The position numbers and the translations under genes were made by a program. DNA of 64,000 nt. Origin: Ectopseudomonas oleovorans (lineage in GTDB: Bacteria > Pseudomonadota > Gammaproteobacteria > Pseudomonadales > Pseudomonadaceae). The notes beneath the pieces were generated by a model that saw nothing but the letters and a program-made list of their open reading frames with translations, did not search any database and was not told where the DNA came from. Positions 8,235 to 17,698 of the stretch are shown piece by piece. Position 1 is the first letter of the stretch. The number at the start of each line of letters is the position of its first letter. The stretch lies in the NCBI RefSeq assembly GCF_003052605.1, contig NZ_QASO01000130.1:62001-126000 (forward strand), read 5' to 3'.

Positions 8235-9242
8235 GTGATCCAGTTTCAATCCGTCCACAAGGCCTACCGCGTCGCAGGCCGCGAGATTCCGGCACTGCAG
8301 CCCACCACGCTGCAGGTCGGCAGCGGCCAGGTGTTCGGCATCATCGGCCATTCCGGCGCCGGCAAGAGCACCCTGCTGCGCCTGATCAACCGCCTGGAGG
8401 AACCCTCCGGCGGGCGCATCGAGATCGACGGCGTCGACGTCACTGCCCTCGATGCCAATGGTCTGCGCCGCTTCCGCCAGCAGGTCGGGATGATCTTCCA
8501 GCACTTCAACCTGCTGTCGTCGAAGACCGTGGCCGACAACATCGCCATGCCGCTGCGCCTGGCCGGCGAACTGAGCCGTGCCGAAATCGACGCCCGCGTC
8601 GCCGAGCTGCTGGCCCGCGTCGGCCTGCAGGATCACGCCAACAAATACCCTGCGCAGCTCTCCGGCGGGCAGAAACAGCGTGTCGGCATCGCCCGTGCGC
8701 TGAGCACGCGACCGAAGATCCTGCTGTGCGATGAGGCCACCAGCGCCCTCGACCCGCAGACCACCACCGCCGTGCTGCAGCTGCTGGCCGAGATCAACCG
8801 CGAACTGGGCCTGACCATCGTGCTGATCACCCACGAGATGGACGTGATCCGCCGCGTCTGCGACCGCGTGGCGGTGATGGATGCCGGCGTCATCGTCGAA
8901 GAGGGCCCGGTGGCCGAGGTGTTCCTGCACCCGCAACACCCGACCACACGACGTTTCGTGCAGGAGTCCGAGCACGTCGACGAAGCCGAACAGCGCGACG
9001 ACTTCGCCCATGTCGAAGGCCGCATCCTGCGCCTGACCTTCCAGGGCGACGCCACCTATGCGCCGCTGCTGGGCACCGTGGCCCGCGAAACCGGGGTGGA
9101 CTACAGCATCCTCGCCGGGCGCATCGACCGCATCAAGGACATCCCCTACGGCCAGCTCACCCTGGCCCTGACCGGTGGCGACATCGACGCCGCGCTGGCG
9201 CGCTTCGCAGCCGCCGACGTGCATCTGGAGGTACTGCGCTGA
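8235..9242 (+). CDS. metN: Methionine ABC transporter, ATPase
   Basis: This 335-residue ABC ATPase has Walker A GHSGAGKST at 38-46, a QLSGGQKQR signature, Walker B ILLCDEATSALD, and a C-terminal NIL domain (about 265-335) that binds methionine and allosterically inhibits transport in characterised MetN. It starts with GTG, preceded by AAAAGG at 8220-8225. The stop overlaps the metI ATG (TGATG), so metN, metI and metQ form one operon for D/L-methionine import. Confidence 0.95.
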   Translation: MIQFQSVHKAYRVAGREIPALQPTTLQVGSGQVFGIIGHSGAGKSTLLRLINRLEEPSGGRIEIDGVDVTALDANGLRRFRQQVGMIFQHFNLLSSKTVADNIAMPLRLAGELSRAEIDARVAELLARVGLQDHANKYPAQLSGGQKQRVGIARALSTRPKILLCDEATSALDPQTTTAVLQLLAEINRELGLTIVLITHEMDVIRRVCDRVAVMDAGVIVEEGPVAEVFLHPQHPTTRRFVQESEHVDEAEQRDDFAHVEGRILRLTFQGDATYAPLLGTVARETGVDYSILAGRIDRIKDIPYGQLTLALTGGDIDAALARFAAADVHLEVLR

Positions 9243-9910
9243 TGCTCGAACAACTGCTGCCCAACGTGTTCTGGCCGGAAATCTGGCAGGCCAGCCTCGA
9301 CACCCTGAACATGCTGCTCGGCTCGATGCTGTTCACCGTGCTGCTCGGCCTGCCGCTCGGCGTGCTGCTGTTCCTCACCGGCCCGCGCCAGCTGTTCGAG
9401 CAGTCGGCGCTGTACGGCGCACTGTCGCTGGTGGTGAACATCCTGCGCTCGGTGCCCTTCGTCATCCTGCTGATCCTGATGATTCCCTTCACCGAGCTGC
9501 TGGTCGGCACTTCGCTGGGCGTCGCCGGCGCCATCCCGCCATTGGTGGTGGGCGCCACGCCGTTCTTCGCACGGCTGGTGGAAACCGCCCTGCGCGAAGT
9601 CGAGCGCGGCATCATCGAGGCGACCCAGGCGATGGGCGCCACCACCTGGCAGATCATCACCCGCGCGCTGCTGCCCGAGGCGTTGCCCGGCCTGCTCGCG
9701 GCCACCACCGTCACCGCGATTACCCTGGTGTCCTACACCGCCATGAGCGGCCTGATCGGCGGCGGCGGCCTCGGCGACCTGGCCGTGCGCTACGGCTACC
9801 AGCGCTACCAGCCGGACGTGATGGCGGTGACCGTGATCCTGCTGCTGATCCTGGTACAGGTGCTGCAGATGGTCGGTGATCGCCTCGTGGTGCATTTTTC
9901 CCGTAAATGA
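9242..9910 (+). CDS. metI: Methionine ABC transporter, permease
   Basis: The 222-residue protein has about five to six membrane segments and the BPD_transp_1 EAA loop (EATQAMGATTWQIITRALLPEALPG, about residues 122-146) that docks on MetN. It overlaps metN by 1 nt and is followed 61 nt later by metQ. Confidence 0.95.
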   Translation: MLEQLLPNVFWPEIWQASLDTLNMLLGSMLFTVLLGLPLGVLLFLTGPRQLFEQSALYGALSLVVNILRSVPFVILLILMIPFTELLVGTSLGVAGAIPPLVVGATPFFARLVETALREVERGIIEATQAMGATTWQIITRALLPEALPGLLAATTVTAITLVSYTAMSGLIGGGGLGDLAVRYGYQRYQPDVMAVTVILLLILVQVLQMVGDRLVVHFSRK

Positions 9911-9971
9911 TGAAAAGCGGCGACTCGTCACCCGCGAGACCCGCACCAACCTTCCCAAAAGGAACCTTGAT

Positions 9972-10742
9972 ATGAAGAAACTACTGACTGTCATCGCCGC
10001 CTGTGCGGCCTTCTCGGCCCAGGCCGAAACCCTCACCGTCGCTGCCACCCCGGTGCCGCACGCGGAGATCCTCGAGTTCGTCAAACCAGCCCTGGCCAAA
10101 GAAGGCGTGGAGCTGAAGGTGCGTGTATTCACCGACTACGTGCAGCCCAACCTGCAGGTACAGCAGAAGAACCTCGACGCCAACTTCTTCCAGCACCAGC
10201 CGTACCTGGACGAGTTCAACGCCAGCCGCAAGACCGAACTGGTCAGCGTTGCCGGCGTGCACGTCGAGCCCTTCGGCGCCTACTCCAGCAAGATCAAGGA
10301 TCTGAGCGAGCTGCCGCAAGGCGCCACCGTGGCCATCCCCAACGATGCCACCAACGGCGGCCGTGCCCTGCTGCTGCTGCAGAAGGCCGGCGTGATCAAA
10401 CTCAAGCCGGAAGCCGGCATCCTCGCCACGCCGAAGGACATCGTCGAGAACCCGAAGGCGATCAAGGTGCGTGAACTGGAAGCAGCTACCCTGCCGCGCG
10501 TGCTGAGCCAGGTCGACCTCGCCCTGATCAACACCAACTACGCCCTGGAAGCCAAGCTCAACCCGACCAAGGACGCCCTGGCCATCGAAAGCAGCGACTC
10601 GCCGTACGTCAACATCCTGGTGACCCGCGCTGACAACAAGGACAGCGAGGCCGTACAGAAGCTGGTCAAGGCCCTGCACAGCGCCGAGGTCAAGCAGTTC
10701 ATCGAAGAGAAGTACCAGGGCGCCGTCGTCCCGGCGTTCTGA
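9972..10742 (+). CDS. metQ: Methionine ABC transporter, substrate-binding protein
   Basis: The 256-residue NlpA/MetQ-family binding protein has a Sec signal (MKKLLTVIAACAAFSAQA) without a lipobox cysteine, so it is a soluble periplasmic form rather than the lipoprotein form of E. coli. Family landmarks are TPVPHAEIL, DYVQPNLQV, DANFFQHQPYLDEF and the closing YQGAVVPAF. ATG 9972 has AAGGAA 8 nt upstream. A rho-independent terminator follows. Confidence 0.95.
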   Translation: MKKLLTVIAACAAFSAQAETLTVAATPVPHAEILEFVKPALAKEGVELKVRVFTDYVQPNLQVQQKNLDANFFQHQPYLDEFNASRKTELVSVAGVHVEPFGAYSSKIKDLSELPQGATVAIPNDATNGGRALLLLQKAGVIKLKPEAGILATPKDIVENPKAIKVRELEAATLPRVLSQVDLALINTNYALEAKLNPTKDALAIESSDSPYVNILVTRADNKDSEAVQKLVKALHSAEVKQFIEEKYQGAVVPAF

Positions 10743-10773
10743 TCGCCGCCGACCGCTCTTGCTGTAAACAATG

Positions 10774-10804
10774 CCGCGCCGCTGCAAAGCTGCGCGGTAT
10801 TTTT
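10774..10804 (+). terminator. Rho-independent terminator of metNIQ
   Basis: A GC-rich hairpin with CCGCGC and GCGCGG arms around a GCTGCAAAGC core is followed by ATTTTT, 31 nt after the metQ stop. Confidence 0.8.
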
Positions 10805-10861
10805 ATGCGTGGAATCTCAGCGATCCGTAGGGTGCGCCGTGCGCACTGCCAACAATACGGA

Positions 10862-11716
10862 TCAGCGCCGCAGGCACTCCAGCAGACAATCCAGCGCCGG
10901 CTGGCGCTGCGCCCGCCGCACCAGGGCGACCAGCTCGCGATGAAAGGTCAGCGCGCCCAGCTCGATCACCCGCAGGCGCGTCGGCCGTTGCAGCCACAGG
11001 CCCGCGCGCGGTACCAGGGCCACGCCCATACCGTTTTCCACCAGGCGCACGATGGCATCCAGCTCATCCAGCTCCAGCGCCTCACGTACGTTCAGGCGCT
11101 GCTCGCGCAGAAAGCGGGTTACCTGGCGCCCACCGAACGAGGCGCGGTCGTAGCGCACGAAGGGTTGCTCGACCAGCAGGCGCAGCGGGTCGTCGCCCGG
11201 CACGTCCAGCGGTGCGATGAGCACGAAGGGCTCGCGCGCCAGCGCTACTTCCAGCAATTCCTTGGGTAAGGCAAACGGCGGTTTGATCAACAACGCCAGA
11301 TCCAGCTCGCCGGCATCCAGCTGACTGAACAGCTGCAAGGACACGCCCGGCACCAGCTTCAGTTCGACCTGCGGCGCCAGTTGCCGAAAGCGCGGCAGCG
11401 CCTCGGCCAGCAAGCCGGTCTGCAAGGTGGCGATGGCGCCGACGCGCAGCTCGCCCTGCCACTGATCGGCGGCCGGCGGCAGCGCCATCTGCGCGTACAG
11501 CGCGAGCATCTGTTCGGCCAGCGGCAAGGCGTGCCGGCCGGCGGCGTTGAGCACGGCAGCGCGGCCACTGCGGTCGAACAGGCGCACGCCGAGGTGCTGC
11601 TCCAGTACGCGCATCTGCGCGCTGACCGCCGACTGGGTCAGCCCCACCTGCTGGCCAGCGGCAGCGAAGGTGCCCAGGCGAGCGACGGTGATGAAGGTTT
11701 TCAGCTCGCGCAGCAT
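10862..11716 (-). CDS. LysR-family transcriptional regulator
   Basis: The 284-residue protein starts MLRELKTFITVARLGTF, a typical LysR winged helix (1-60, with AAGQQVGLTQSAVSAQMRVLE as the HTH). A periplasmic-binding-like effector domain (about 90-284) follows. The ATG at 11716 fits the family start. It diverges from the VOC-domain gene at 11861 and probably controls it. No effector can be inferred. Confidence 0.88.
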   Translation of the reverse strand: MLRELKTFITVARLGTFAAAGQQVGLTQSAVSAQMRVLEQHLGVRLFDRSGRAAVLNAAGRHALPLAEQMLALYAQMALPPAADQWQGELRVGAIATLQTGLLAEALPRFRQLAPQVELKLVPGVSLQLFSQLDAGELDLALLIKPPFALPKELLEVALAREPFVLIAPLDVPGDDPLRLLVEQPFVRYDRASFGGRQVTRFLREQRLNVREALELDELDAIVRLVENGMGVALVPRAGLWLQRPTRLRVIELGALTFHRELVALVRRAQRQPALDCLLECLRR

Positions 11717-11860
11717 CGAGGCCCTCGATTGATCAAAAATATTTGAGCTTGCGCGCAAGGATATTCGCTTTAGAACAATTTTGCTGTTGGTAGGCTGGTG
11801 CGATGAACACCGATGGCGGGTTTCACCCGCCCTACCCACAACAATCAGAGGTATTGCGTG

Positions 11861-12286
11861 ATGGCCCTTGCTCCCTTTCACCTGGCGATTCCCGTGTACG
11901 ACCTGGCTGCCGCGCGGCATTTCTACGGCGAAGTGTTCGGCTGTGCTGAGGGTCGTAGCAGCGAGCACTGGGTCGACTTCGATTTCTTCGGCCACCAGTT
12001 GGTGATCCACGAAGCGCCAAAGATGGCCTACCAGGAATCCGCCGTGAGCAACCCGGTGGACGGCCACGACGTACCGGTGCCGCACTTCGGCGTGGTGCTC
12101 GGCTGGGCTGACTGGGAAGCGCTGGCCGAGCGCCTGCGCAGCCGCGAGACGACGTTCGTCATCGAGCCCTACGTACGCTTCAAGGGCCAGGTCGGCGAGC
12201 AGGCCACCATGTTCCTCCTCGACCCCTGCGGCAACGCGCTGGAGTTCAAGGCGTTCAAGGACATCGGCCAGCTGTTCGCCAAGTGA
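11861..12286 (+). CDS. VOC-superfamily protein (glyoxalase/dioxygenase fold)
   Basis: This 141-residue protein has two paired beta-alpha-beta-beta-beta units. FHLAIPVYDLAAARHFYGEVFGC is at the N-terminus and ATMFLLDPCGNALEFKAF near the C-terminus. His8 and Glu in NALEFK are in the usual metal-ligand positions of the vicinal oxygen chelate fold. It may be a metal-dependent lyase, dioxygenase or resistance-type protein, but the substrate is unknown. The ATG at 11861 lies after AGAGG. It is divergent from the LysR regulator. Confidence 0.8.
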   Translation: MALAPFHLAIPVYDLAAARHFYGEVFGCAEGRSSEHWVDFDFFGHQLVIHEAPKMAYQESAVSNPVDGHDVPVPHFGVVLGWADWEALAERLRSRETTFVIEPYVRFKGQVGEQATMFLLDPCGNALEFKAFKDIGQLFAK

Positions 12287-12319
12287 ACGCAGGCTGCCTG
12301 GATAGCGAGCAAATGCCGT

Positions 12320-15202
12320 TCAATCCAGTGGATTATCGATCTGCGCACGCAGCAGCTCGGCGAAGGCGCTCGCCTCCACCGGGCGGCTGATCAGAAAGCC
12401 CTGGATCTCATCGCAGTTCTGGCTCTTGAGAAAGTCCATCTGTGCCTGGGTTTCCACGCCCTCGGCCACCACTTTCAGCTCCAGGCTGTGAGCCATGGCG
12501 ATGATCGCGCGGGTGATTGCGGCATCCTCGCCACCGGGTGACAGGTCGCGGATGAAGGTCTGGTCGATCTTCACGTAATGCACCGGGAAGCGCTTGAGGT
12601 AACTGAGCGAGGAATAGCCGGTGCCAAAGTCGTCGATGGCCAGTTTGACCCCCAGTTCGCGCAGCTGGCGGAAGGTGACGATGACGCTGTCGACGTTGTC
12701 CAGCAGCTGGCTTTCGGTCAGCTCCAGTTCCAGATACTGCGGCGCCAGGCCGGTCTCTTCGAGCACCTGACGCACCAGGCTGGTGAGGTTGCCCTGGCGC
12801 AGCTGATGCACCGAGATGTTCACCGACACCCGTATCTGCGCCAGCCCCTCCTCCTGCCACTGGCGCGCCTGGCGGCAGGCCTGACGCAGCACAAACTCGC
12901 CAATCGGTGCGATCAGCCCGGTTTCCTCGGCCAGACCGATGAACTCGCTCGGCGGCACCATGCCCTGCTGCGGATGGCGCCAGCGCACCAGCGCCTCGGC
13001 GGCGTTGAGCTGGCCGTCGGCAAGGTTCAGCTTGGGCTGGTAGAACACCTCCAGCTGTCCTTCGTCGATGGCCTTGCGCAGCTGGTTCTCCAGTTGCAAG
13101 CGCTCCAGGGTGCAGGCCTGCAAATTGTCGGTGAAGAACTGGAAGGTGTTGCCGCCCAGATGCTTGGCATGCTGCACGGCCATGTTGGCCTGACTGATCA
13201 GCGCGCTGATCTCTCGCGCGTAGTCCGGCATCAGGCTGATACCCAGCGAGGCGCTGATCACCAGTTCGTGGCCACCAACGGTCATTGGCACACGCAACTT
13301 GGCCAGTAACCGACTGGCCACCCGCGCCAGGCTGGAAAGGCTGCCATAGGCATCGAGGATGATGGCGAACTCGTCGCCTGAGAGCCGCGCGATGCAGTCG
13401 GCCTCGGGTACGGTCTGGGTCAGGCGACGACTCATCTGCCGCAGCAACTGGTCCGCCACTTCATGGCCGAGGCTGTCGTTGAGCAGCTTGAAACGGTCCA
13501 GGTCGATGTGCACCAGGGCAATGCTGCGGCCGCTCTGGCGGGCGCGCTGGCTGGCATCGTGCAGACGCTCCTTGAACAGACTGCGGTTGGCCAGGCCGGT
13601 CAGATCATCGTAGTGCGACAGGTAGCGCAGGCGCTCCTCGGCCTCGCGCCGCGCACTGAGATCAGCGAAGAAGCCGACGATATGGCTGGGCCGACCCGTT
13701 ACATCGCGCACCAGATTGAGCTGCAGCCACTGCGGGTAAAGCTCGCCACTCTTGCGCGTCTCGATCAGCTCGCCCTGCCAGGTACCGGTGCTGTCCAGTT
13801 CCTGGCGGATCATCTGGTATTGCCGGCGCATCTCGCGGCTGCCGATCAGGCTGGTCACCGTGCGCCCGACCACCTCCTCACGGCTGTATCCGGTCACCGC
13901 GCTGAACGCACGGTTGACCGCCAGCACACGGTAGTCGGGGTCGAGAATGAAGATGCCTTCGCTGGCCGCTTCGAACACGGTCGCGGCCAGTCGCTGTTGC
14001 TGCTCCTGCTGACGCCGCGCGCTGACATCGCGCCGCGTGCCGAGCATGCGCCGTACACGGCCGGCGGCGTCGCGCTCGACCGCACGGCCACGGTCCTCGA
14101 CCCAGACCCAGTGACCATCGACATGGCGCACGCGGTACTCGATCTGATAATCCTCGCTGCGCCCCTTGAGGTGCCGGACCAACGCCCGGCGCAACCCTGG
14201 CAGATCATCCGGATGCAGACGCGGGGTGAGGTCGCGCAGCATCACCTGCACCTGCTCCGGCTCCAGACCAAACAGCTCGCGCAGGTGCGAATGGTGCACC
14301 TGATCGCTTTCCAGATCCCAGTCCCACAGCCCCAGCTCACTGACCTCCAGCGCCAGGGCCAGGCGCTCCTGGCTCTTGCCCAGGGCATGAGTCGCCTCGT
14401 CCAGCTCCAGGGTACGCTCGGCCACGCGCATTTCCAGCGCATCATGGGCACCGCGCAGCTCACGTTCGGCGCGACGGCGTTGCTCAACCTCGCGCGCCAG
14501 CTCTTCGTTGAGCCCTTCGGCGCGCTGCTTGGCATGCTCCAGGTTGCTGATCAGCGCCAGGTTATGGAACCGTTGCAGCAAGCTGCGCTGTACCAGGCGA
14601 TTGACCTGCCAGGCCACGATCAGTAAGGCAAGAAACAGGATCAGCCCAAGCAGCCCCCAACCGCGTTGCAGGCTGTTGTCGGCCAGCAGCAGATAGGTCA
14701 CCGAAGGCAGCAGGCAGGGCAAGGCGAAGCTGAGAAAGGCCGACAGGCTGACGGCATAGGCCACGCTGGCTGAAAGAATCGCCGCAGCGATCAGACCATA
14801 GACCAGCGCCTGCTGATAGAACACATCGACAGGCACCAGCACGATCACGGCGAAGGCGAGGGTCAATCCGGATGCACCGGCACCAAAAAGAAAGATGCGG
14901 CGCCAGTAGGGTTCGGCCTGGCGGCTCGGCAGCGCCGCGTTGAAGGCATTCACCTGGGTCAGACGCAGCAGCACCAGCAACACCACCCAGCCCAACCATG
15001 CTGCGAGCATGAGGGCGCTCTGCTGATTCCACAGCAACAGGCTGCAGGCCAGGCCAACCAGGAGCATGAGCAGAGTGGGCAGGCGCGAGCCCAGAAACAG
15101 CAAGCGGGTGCGCTCGACGGCAATATCCGTGGCGAATTGACGTTCAGCCTGATGCGGGTCCAGCGTCACCTCCTGAACTTCGGCGCTAGTCGTGGCGGTC
15201 AT
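12320..15202 (-). CDS. Membrane-anchored PAS-GGDEF-EAL cyclic-di-GMP protein
   Basis: The 960-residue protein has five to six N-terminal transmembrane helices (about 33-205), a coiled-coil linker (about 220-280), two PAS/PAC sensor domains (about 281-397 and 405-519), a GGDEF domain and an EAL domain. The cyclase motif is SGDEF at 608-612, with no RxxD inhibitory site upstream. The EAL motif is EALVR at 736-740 and the metal loop DDFGTGYSS is intact, so phosphodiesterase activity is likely while cyclase activity is uncertain. It probably senses an envelope or redox signal and adjusts c-di-GMP. The ATG at 15202 is chosen because upstream residues are unlike the family and lack an SD. Confidence 0.9.
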   Translation of the reverse strand: MTATTSAEVQEVTLDPHQAERQFATDIAVERTRLLFLGSRLPTLLMLLVGLACSLLLWNQQSALMLAAWLGWVVLLVLLRLTQVNAFNAALPSRQAEPYWRRIFLFGAGASGLTLAFAVIVLVPVDVFYQQALVYGLIAAAILSASVAYAVSLSAFLSFALPCLLPSVTYLLLADNSLQRGWGLLGLILFLALLIVAWQVNRLVQRSLLQRFHNLALISNLEHAKQRAEGLNEELAREVEQRRRAERELRGAHDALEMRVAERTLELDEATHALGKSQERLALALEVSELGLWDWDLESDQVHHSHLRELFGLEPEQVQVMLRDLTPRLHPDDLPGLRRALVRHLKGRSEDYQIEYRVRHVDGHWVWVEDRGRAVERDAAGRVRRMLGTRRDVSARRQQEQQQRLAATVFEAASEGIFILDPDYRVLAVNRAFSAVTGYSREEVVGRTVTSLIGSREMRRQYQMIRQELDSTGTWQGELIETRKSGELYPQWLQLNLVRDVTGRPSHIVGFFADLSARREAEERLRYLSHYDDLTGLANRSLFKERLHDASQRARQSGRSIALVHIDLDRFKLLNDSLGHEVADQLLRQMSRRLTQTVPEADCIARLSGDEFAIILDAYGSLSSLARVASRLLAKLRVPMTVGGHELVISASLGISLMPDYAREISALISQANMAVQHAKHLGGNTFQFFTDNLQACTLERLQLENQLRKAIDEGQLEVFYQPKLNLADGQLNAAEALVRWRHPQQGMVPPSEFIGLAEETGLIAPIGEFVLRQACRQARQWQEEGLAQIRVSVNISVHQLRQGNLTSLVRQVLEETGLAPQYLELELTESQLLDNVDSVIVTFRQLRELGVKLAIDDFGTGYSSLSYLKRFPVHYVKIDQTFIRDLSPGGEDAAITRAIIAMAHSLELKVVAEGVETQAQMDFLKSQNCDEIQGFLISRPVEASAFAELLRAQIDNPLD

Positions 15203-15491
15203 GGGCGATTTTCTTGTAATGGTTGCCTGAGGGGCTGCGGTGTTTTTCAGCTGCCTCAGCCCTGACGTCGCGGGAGAATACCCGAGACAGACGCTCTGCC
15301 CAACAATGATGTGGCCCCTTTCACAGCTTGACGCCCAACTTTTGGCGGGCACCGGCAGAGCATGATGGCCTTTGGCCGCCTGACCAGGCGCATCTGCGCC
15401 CTGACCTGCCAGTCGTCGGTTGCATCGGACGCGTTTCTCCACGCTCGGCCAACGGTTTGCCCTCACCTGTCCGGCCCCCTAGAATGCCGCG

Positions 15492-17675
15492 ATGCAAAAT
15501 GACCTCGATCACAGACTCACTACCCTCAATCCCGCCCAGCACCACGCGGTTACCACACCGCCTGGTCATCAGCTGGTGCTGGCCGGCGCCGGCTCGGGCA
15601 AGACCCGCGTGCTGGTGCATCGCATCGCCTTCCTGATCCAGCGCCTGGACGTGTCGCCGCACAGCATTCTGTCGGTGACCTTCACCAACAAGGCGGCTGC
15701 CGAGATGCGTCACCGCATCGAAGACGTGCTCGGCCACGCCCCTGCGGGCATGTGGGTCGGTACCTTCCACGGTCTGGCTCACCGCCTGCTGCGTGCACAC
15801 TGGCAGGAGGCAAAGCTAGCCGAGAACTTCCAGATTCTCGACTCCGACGATCAGCAGCGCCTGATCAAGCGGGTAATCCGCGACCTCGGCCTGGATGAAC
15901 AGCGCTGGCCGGCCAAGCAGGCGCAGTGGTTCATCAACGGGCAGAAGGACGAGGGCATCCGCCCGCAAGGCATCCAGGCCAGCGGCGACCTGTTCCTGGC
16001 CACCATGCGCAGCATCTATGAAGCCTACGAGGCCGCCTGCGCGCGTACCGGCGTCATTGACTTCGCCGAACTGCTGCTGCGCGCCCTCGACCTGTGGCGC
16101 GACAACGCCGGCCTGCTGGAGCACTACCAGCGCCGCTTCCGCCATATCCTGGTCGACGAGTTCCAGGACACCAACGCCGTGCAGTACGCCTGGCTGCGCT
16201 TTCTCGCCAAGGGCGGCGAAAGCCTGATGGTGGTGGGCGACGACGACCAGTCGATCTACGGCTGGCGCGGCGCGAAGATCGAGAACATCCAGCAGTTCGA
16301 CCAGGACTTCGCCGATGCCGAGATCATTCGCCTGGAGCAAAACTACCGCTCCACCGCCAATATCCTCAATGCCGCCAACGCGCTGATCGCCAACAACCAG
16401 GGTCGCCTCGGCAAGGAGCTGCGTACCGACGTCGGTGATGGCGAGCCGCTAGCCCTGTACGCCGCCTTCAACGAGCACGACGAAGCGCGCTACGTGGTCG
16501 AGACGATCGAGGACGCCCTGCGCAAGGACGGCCTCAAGCGCAGCGAGATCGCCATTCTCTATCGCTCCAACGCCCAGTCGCGCGTGCTGGAAGAGGCGCT
16601 GCTGCGCGAGAAGATCCCCTACCGCATCTACGGTGGTCAGCGCTTCTTCGAGCGTGCCGAAATCAAGAACGCCATGGCCTATCTGCGCCTGCTCGACGCA
16701 CGAGACAACGATCCGGCGCTAGAAAGAATCATCAACGTGCCTGCACGTGGTATCGGCGAAAAAACGGTAGAAAACATTCGCCAATTTGCGCGTGAGCATG
16801 AGCTACCAATGTGGGCGGCTATTCGCCGAATGCTCGCAACAAAAACATTGTCCGGTAAGGCCGCCGGGGCGCTGACCGCATTCATCGATTTGATAAATAA
16901 CCTCGACGAGAAAGTCGCTGCCATGCCGCTGCACCAGATGACCCAGGTGGTCATCGAAAAGAGCGGCCTACTCGCCTATCACGAGGCGGAAAAGGGCGAG
17001 AAGGGCCAAGCCCGGGTGGAAAACCTGGAGGAACTGGTCAGCGCCGCGCGCGCCTTCGAGAACGATGAAGACGACGAGCTGACCCCGCTGCAGGCCTTCC
17101 TCACCCACGCCTCGCTGGAGGCCGGCGACACTCAGGCCGCCGAGAACGAAGACAGCATTCAATTGATGACCCTGCACAGTGCCAAGGGCCTGGAATTCCC
17201 CCTGGTGTTCCTGGTGGGCATGGAAGAGGGTCTGTTCCCGCACAAGATGAGCCTGGAAGAACCGGGCCGATTGGAAGAAGAACGCCGCCTGGCCTATGTC
17301 GGCATTACCCGTGCCATGCAGAAGCTGGTGATCAGCTACGCCGAAACCCGGCGTCTCTACGGTAGCGAGACCTACAACAAGGTGTCGCGCTTCGTCCGCG
17401 AAATCCCCGCACCGCTGATTCAGGAGGTGCGCCTGAGCAACAGCGTCAGCCGCCCGGTGAGCACCAGCTCGATGGGTGGCGGCAGCCTGTTCGCCGGCAG
17501 CGCCGTGCCGGAAACGCCCTTTAGTCTGGGCCAGCGCGTACGACACAGCCTGTTCGGCGAGGGCACCATCCTCAATTTTGAGGGTGCCGGCGCGCAGGCA
17601 CGGGTCCAAGTGAATTTTGAAAACGAAGGCAGTAAATGGCTGATGCTGGCGTACGCCAAGCTTGAAGCCTATTAG
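15492..17675 (+). CDS. uvrD: DNA helicase II (UvrD)
   Basis: The 727-residue superfamily 1A helicase has motif I AGAGSGKT at 31-38, motif Ia TFTNKAAAEM, motif II DEFQDTN, motif III GDDDQSIYGWRGA, motif IV/V regions including QLMTLHSAKGLEFPLVF, and motif VI YVGITRAMQ. The C-terminal GQRVRHSLFGEGTILNFEG is the UvrD-specific Tudor-like tail that contacts RNA polymerase. It unwinds DNA in nucleotide-excision and mismatch repair. The 289 bp upstream holds no gene; no clear LexA box was seen. Confidence 0.96.
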   Translation: MQNDLDHRLTTLNPAQHHAVTTPPGHQLVLAGAGSGKTRVLVHRIAFLIQRLDVSPHSILSVTFTNKAAAEMRHRIEDVLGHAPAGMWVGTFHGLAHRLLRAHWQEAKLAENFQILDSDDQQRLIKRVIRDLGLDEQRWPAKQAQWFINGQKDEGIRPQGIQASGDLFLATMRSIYEAYEAACARTGVIDFAELLLRALDLWRDNAGLLEHYQRRFRHILVDEFQDTNAVQYAWLRFLAKGGESLMVVGDDDQSIYGWRGAKIENIQQFDQDFADAEIIRLEQNYRSTANILNAANALIANNQGRLGKELRTDVGDGEPLALYAAFNEHDEARYVVETIEDALRKDGLKRSEIAILYRSNAQSRVLEEALLREKIPYRIYGGQRFFERAEIKNAMAYLRLLDARDNDPALERIINVPARGIGEKTVENIRQFAREHELPMWAAIRRMLATKTLSGKAAGALTAFIDLINNLDEKVAAMPLHQMTQVVIEKSGLLAYHEAEKGEKGQARVENLEELVSAARAFENDEDDELTPLQAFLTHASLEAGDTQAAENEDSIQLMTLHSAKGLEFPLVFLVGMEEGLFPHKMSLEEPGRLEEERRLAYVGITRAMQKLVISYAETRRLYGSETYNKVSRFVREIPAPLIQEVRLSNSVSRPVSTSSMGGGSLFAGSAVPETPFSLGQRVRHSLFGEGTILNFEGAGAQARVQVNFENEGSKWLMLAYAKLEAY

Positions 17676-17698
17676 CACACCGTATCTGGAGATAATCG

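Noticed and set aside
15203..15491. A LexA box in the uvrD upstream region
   Set aside because: No CTGT-N8-ACAG match convincing by eye was found. The region shows no other feature I can support.
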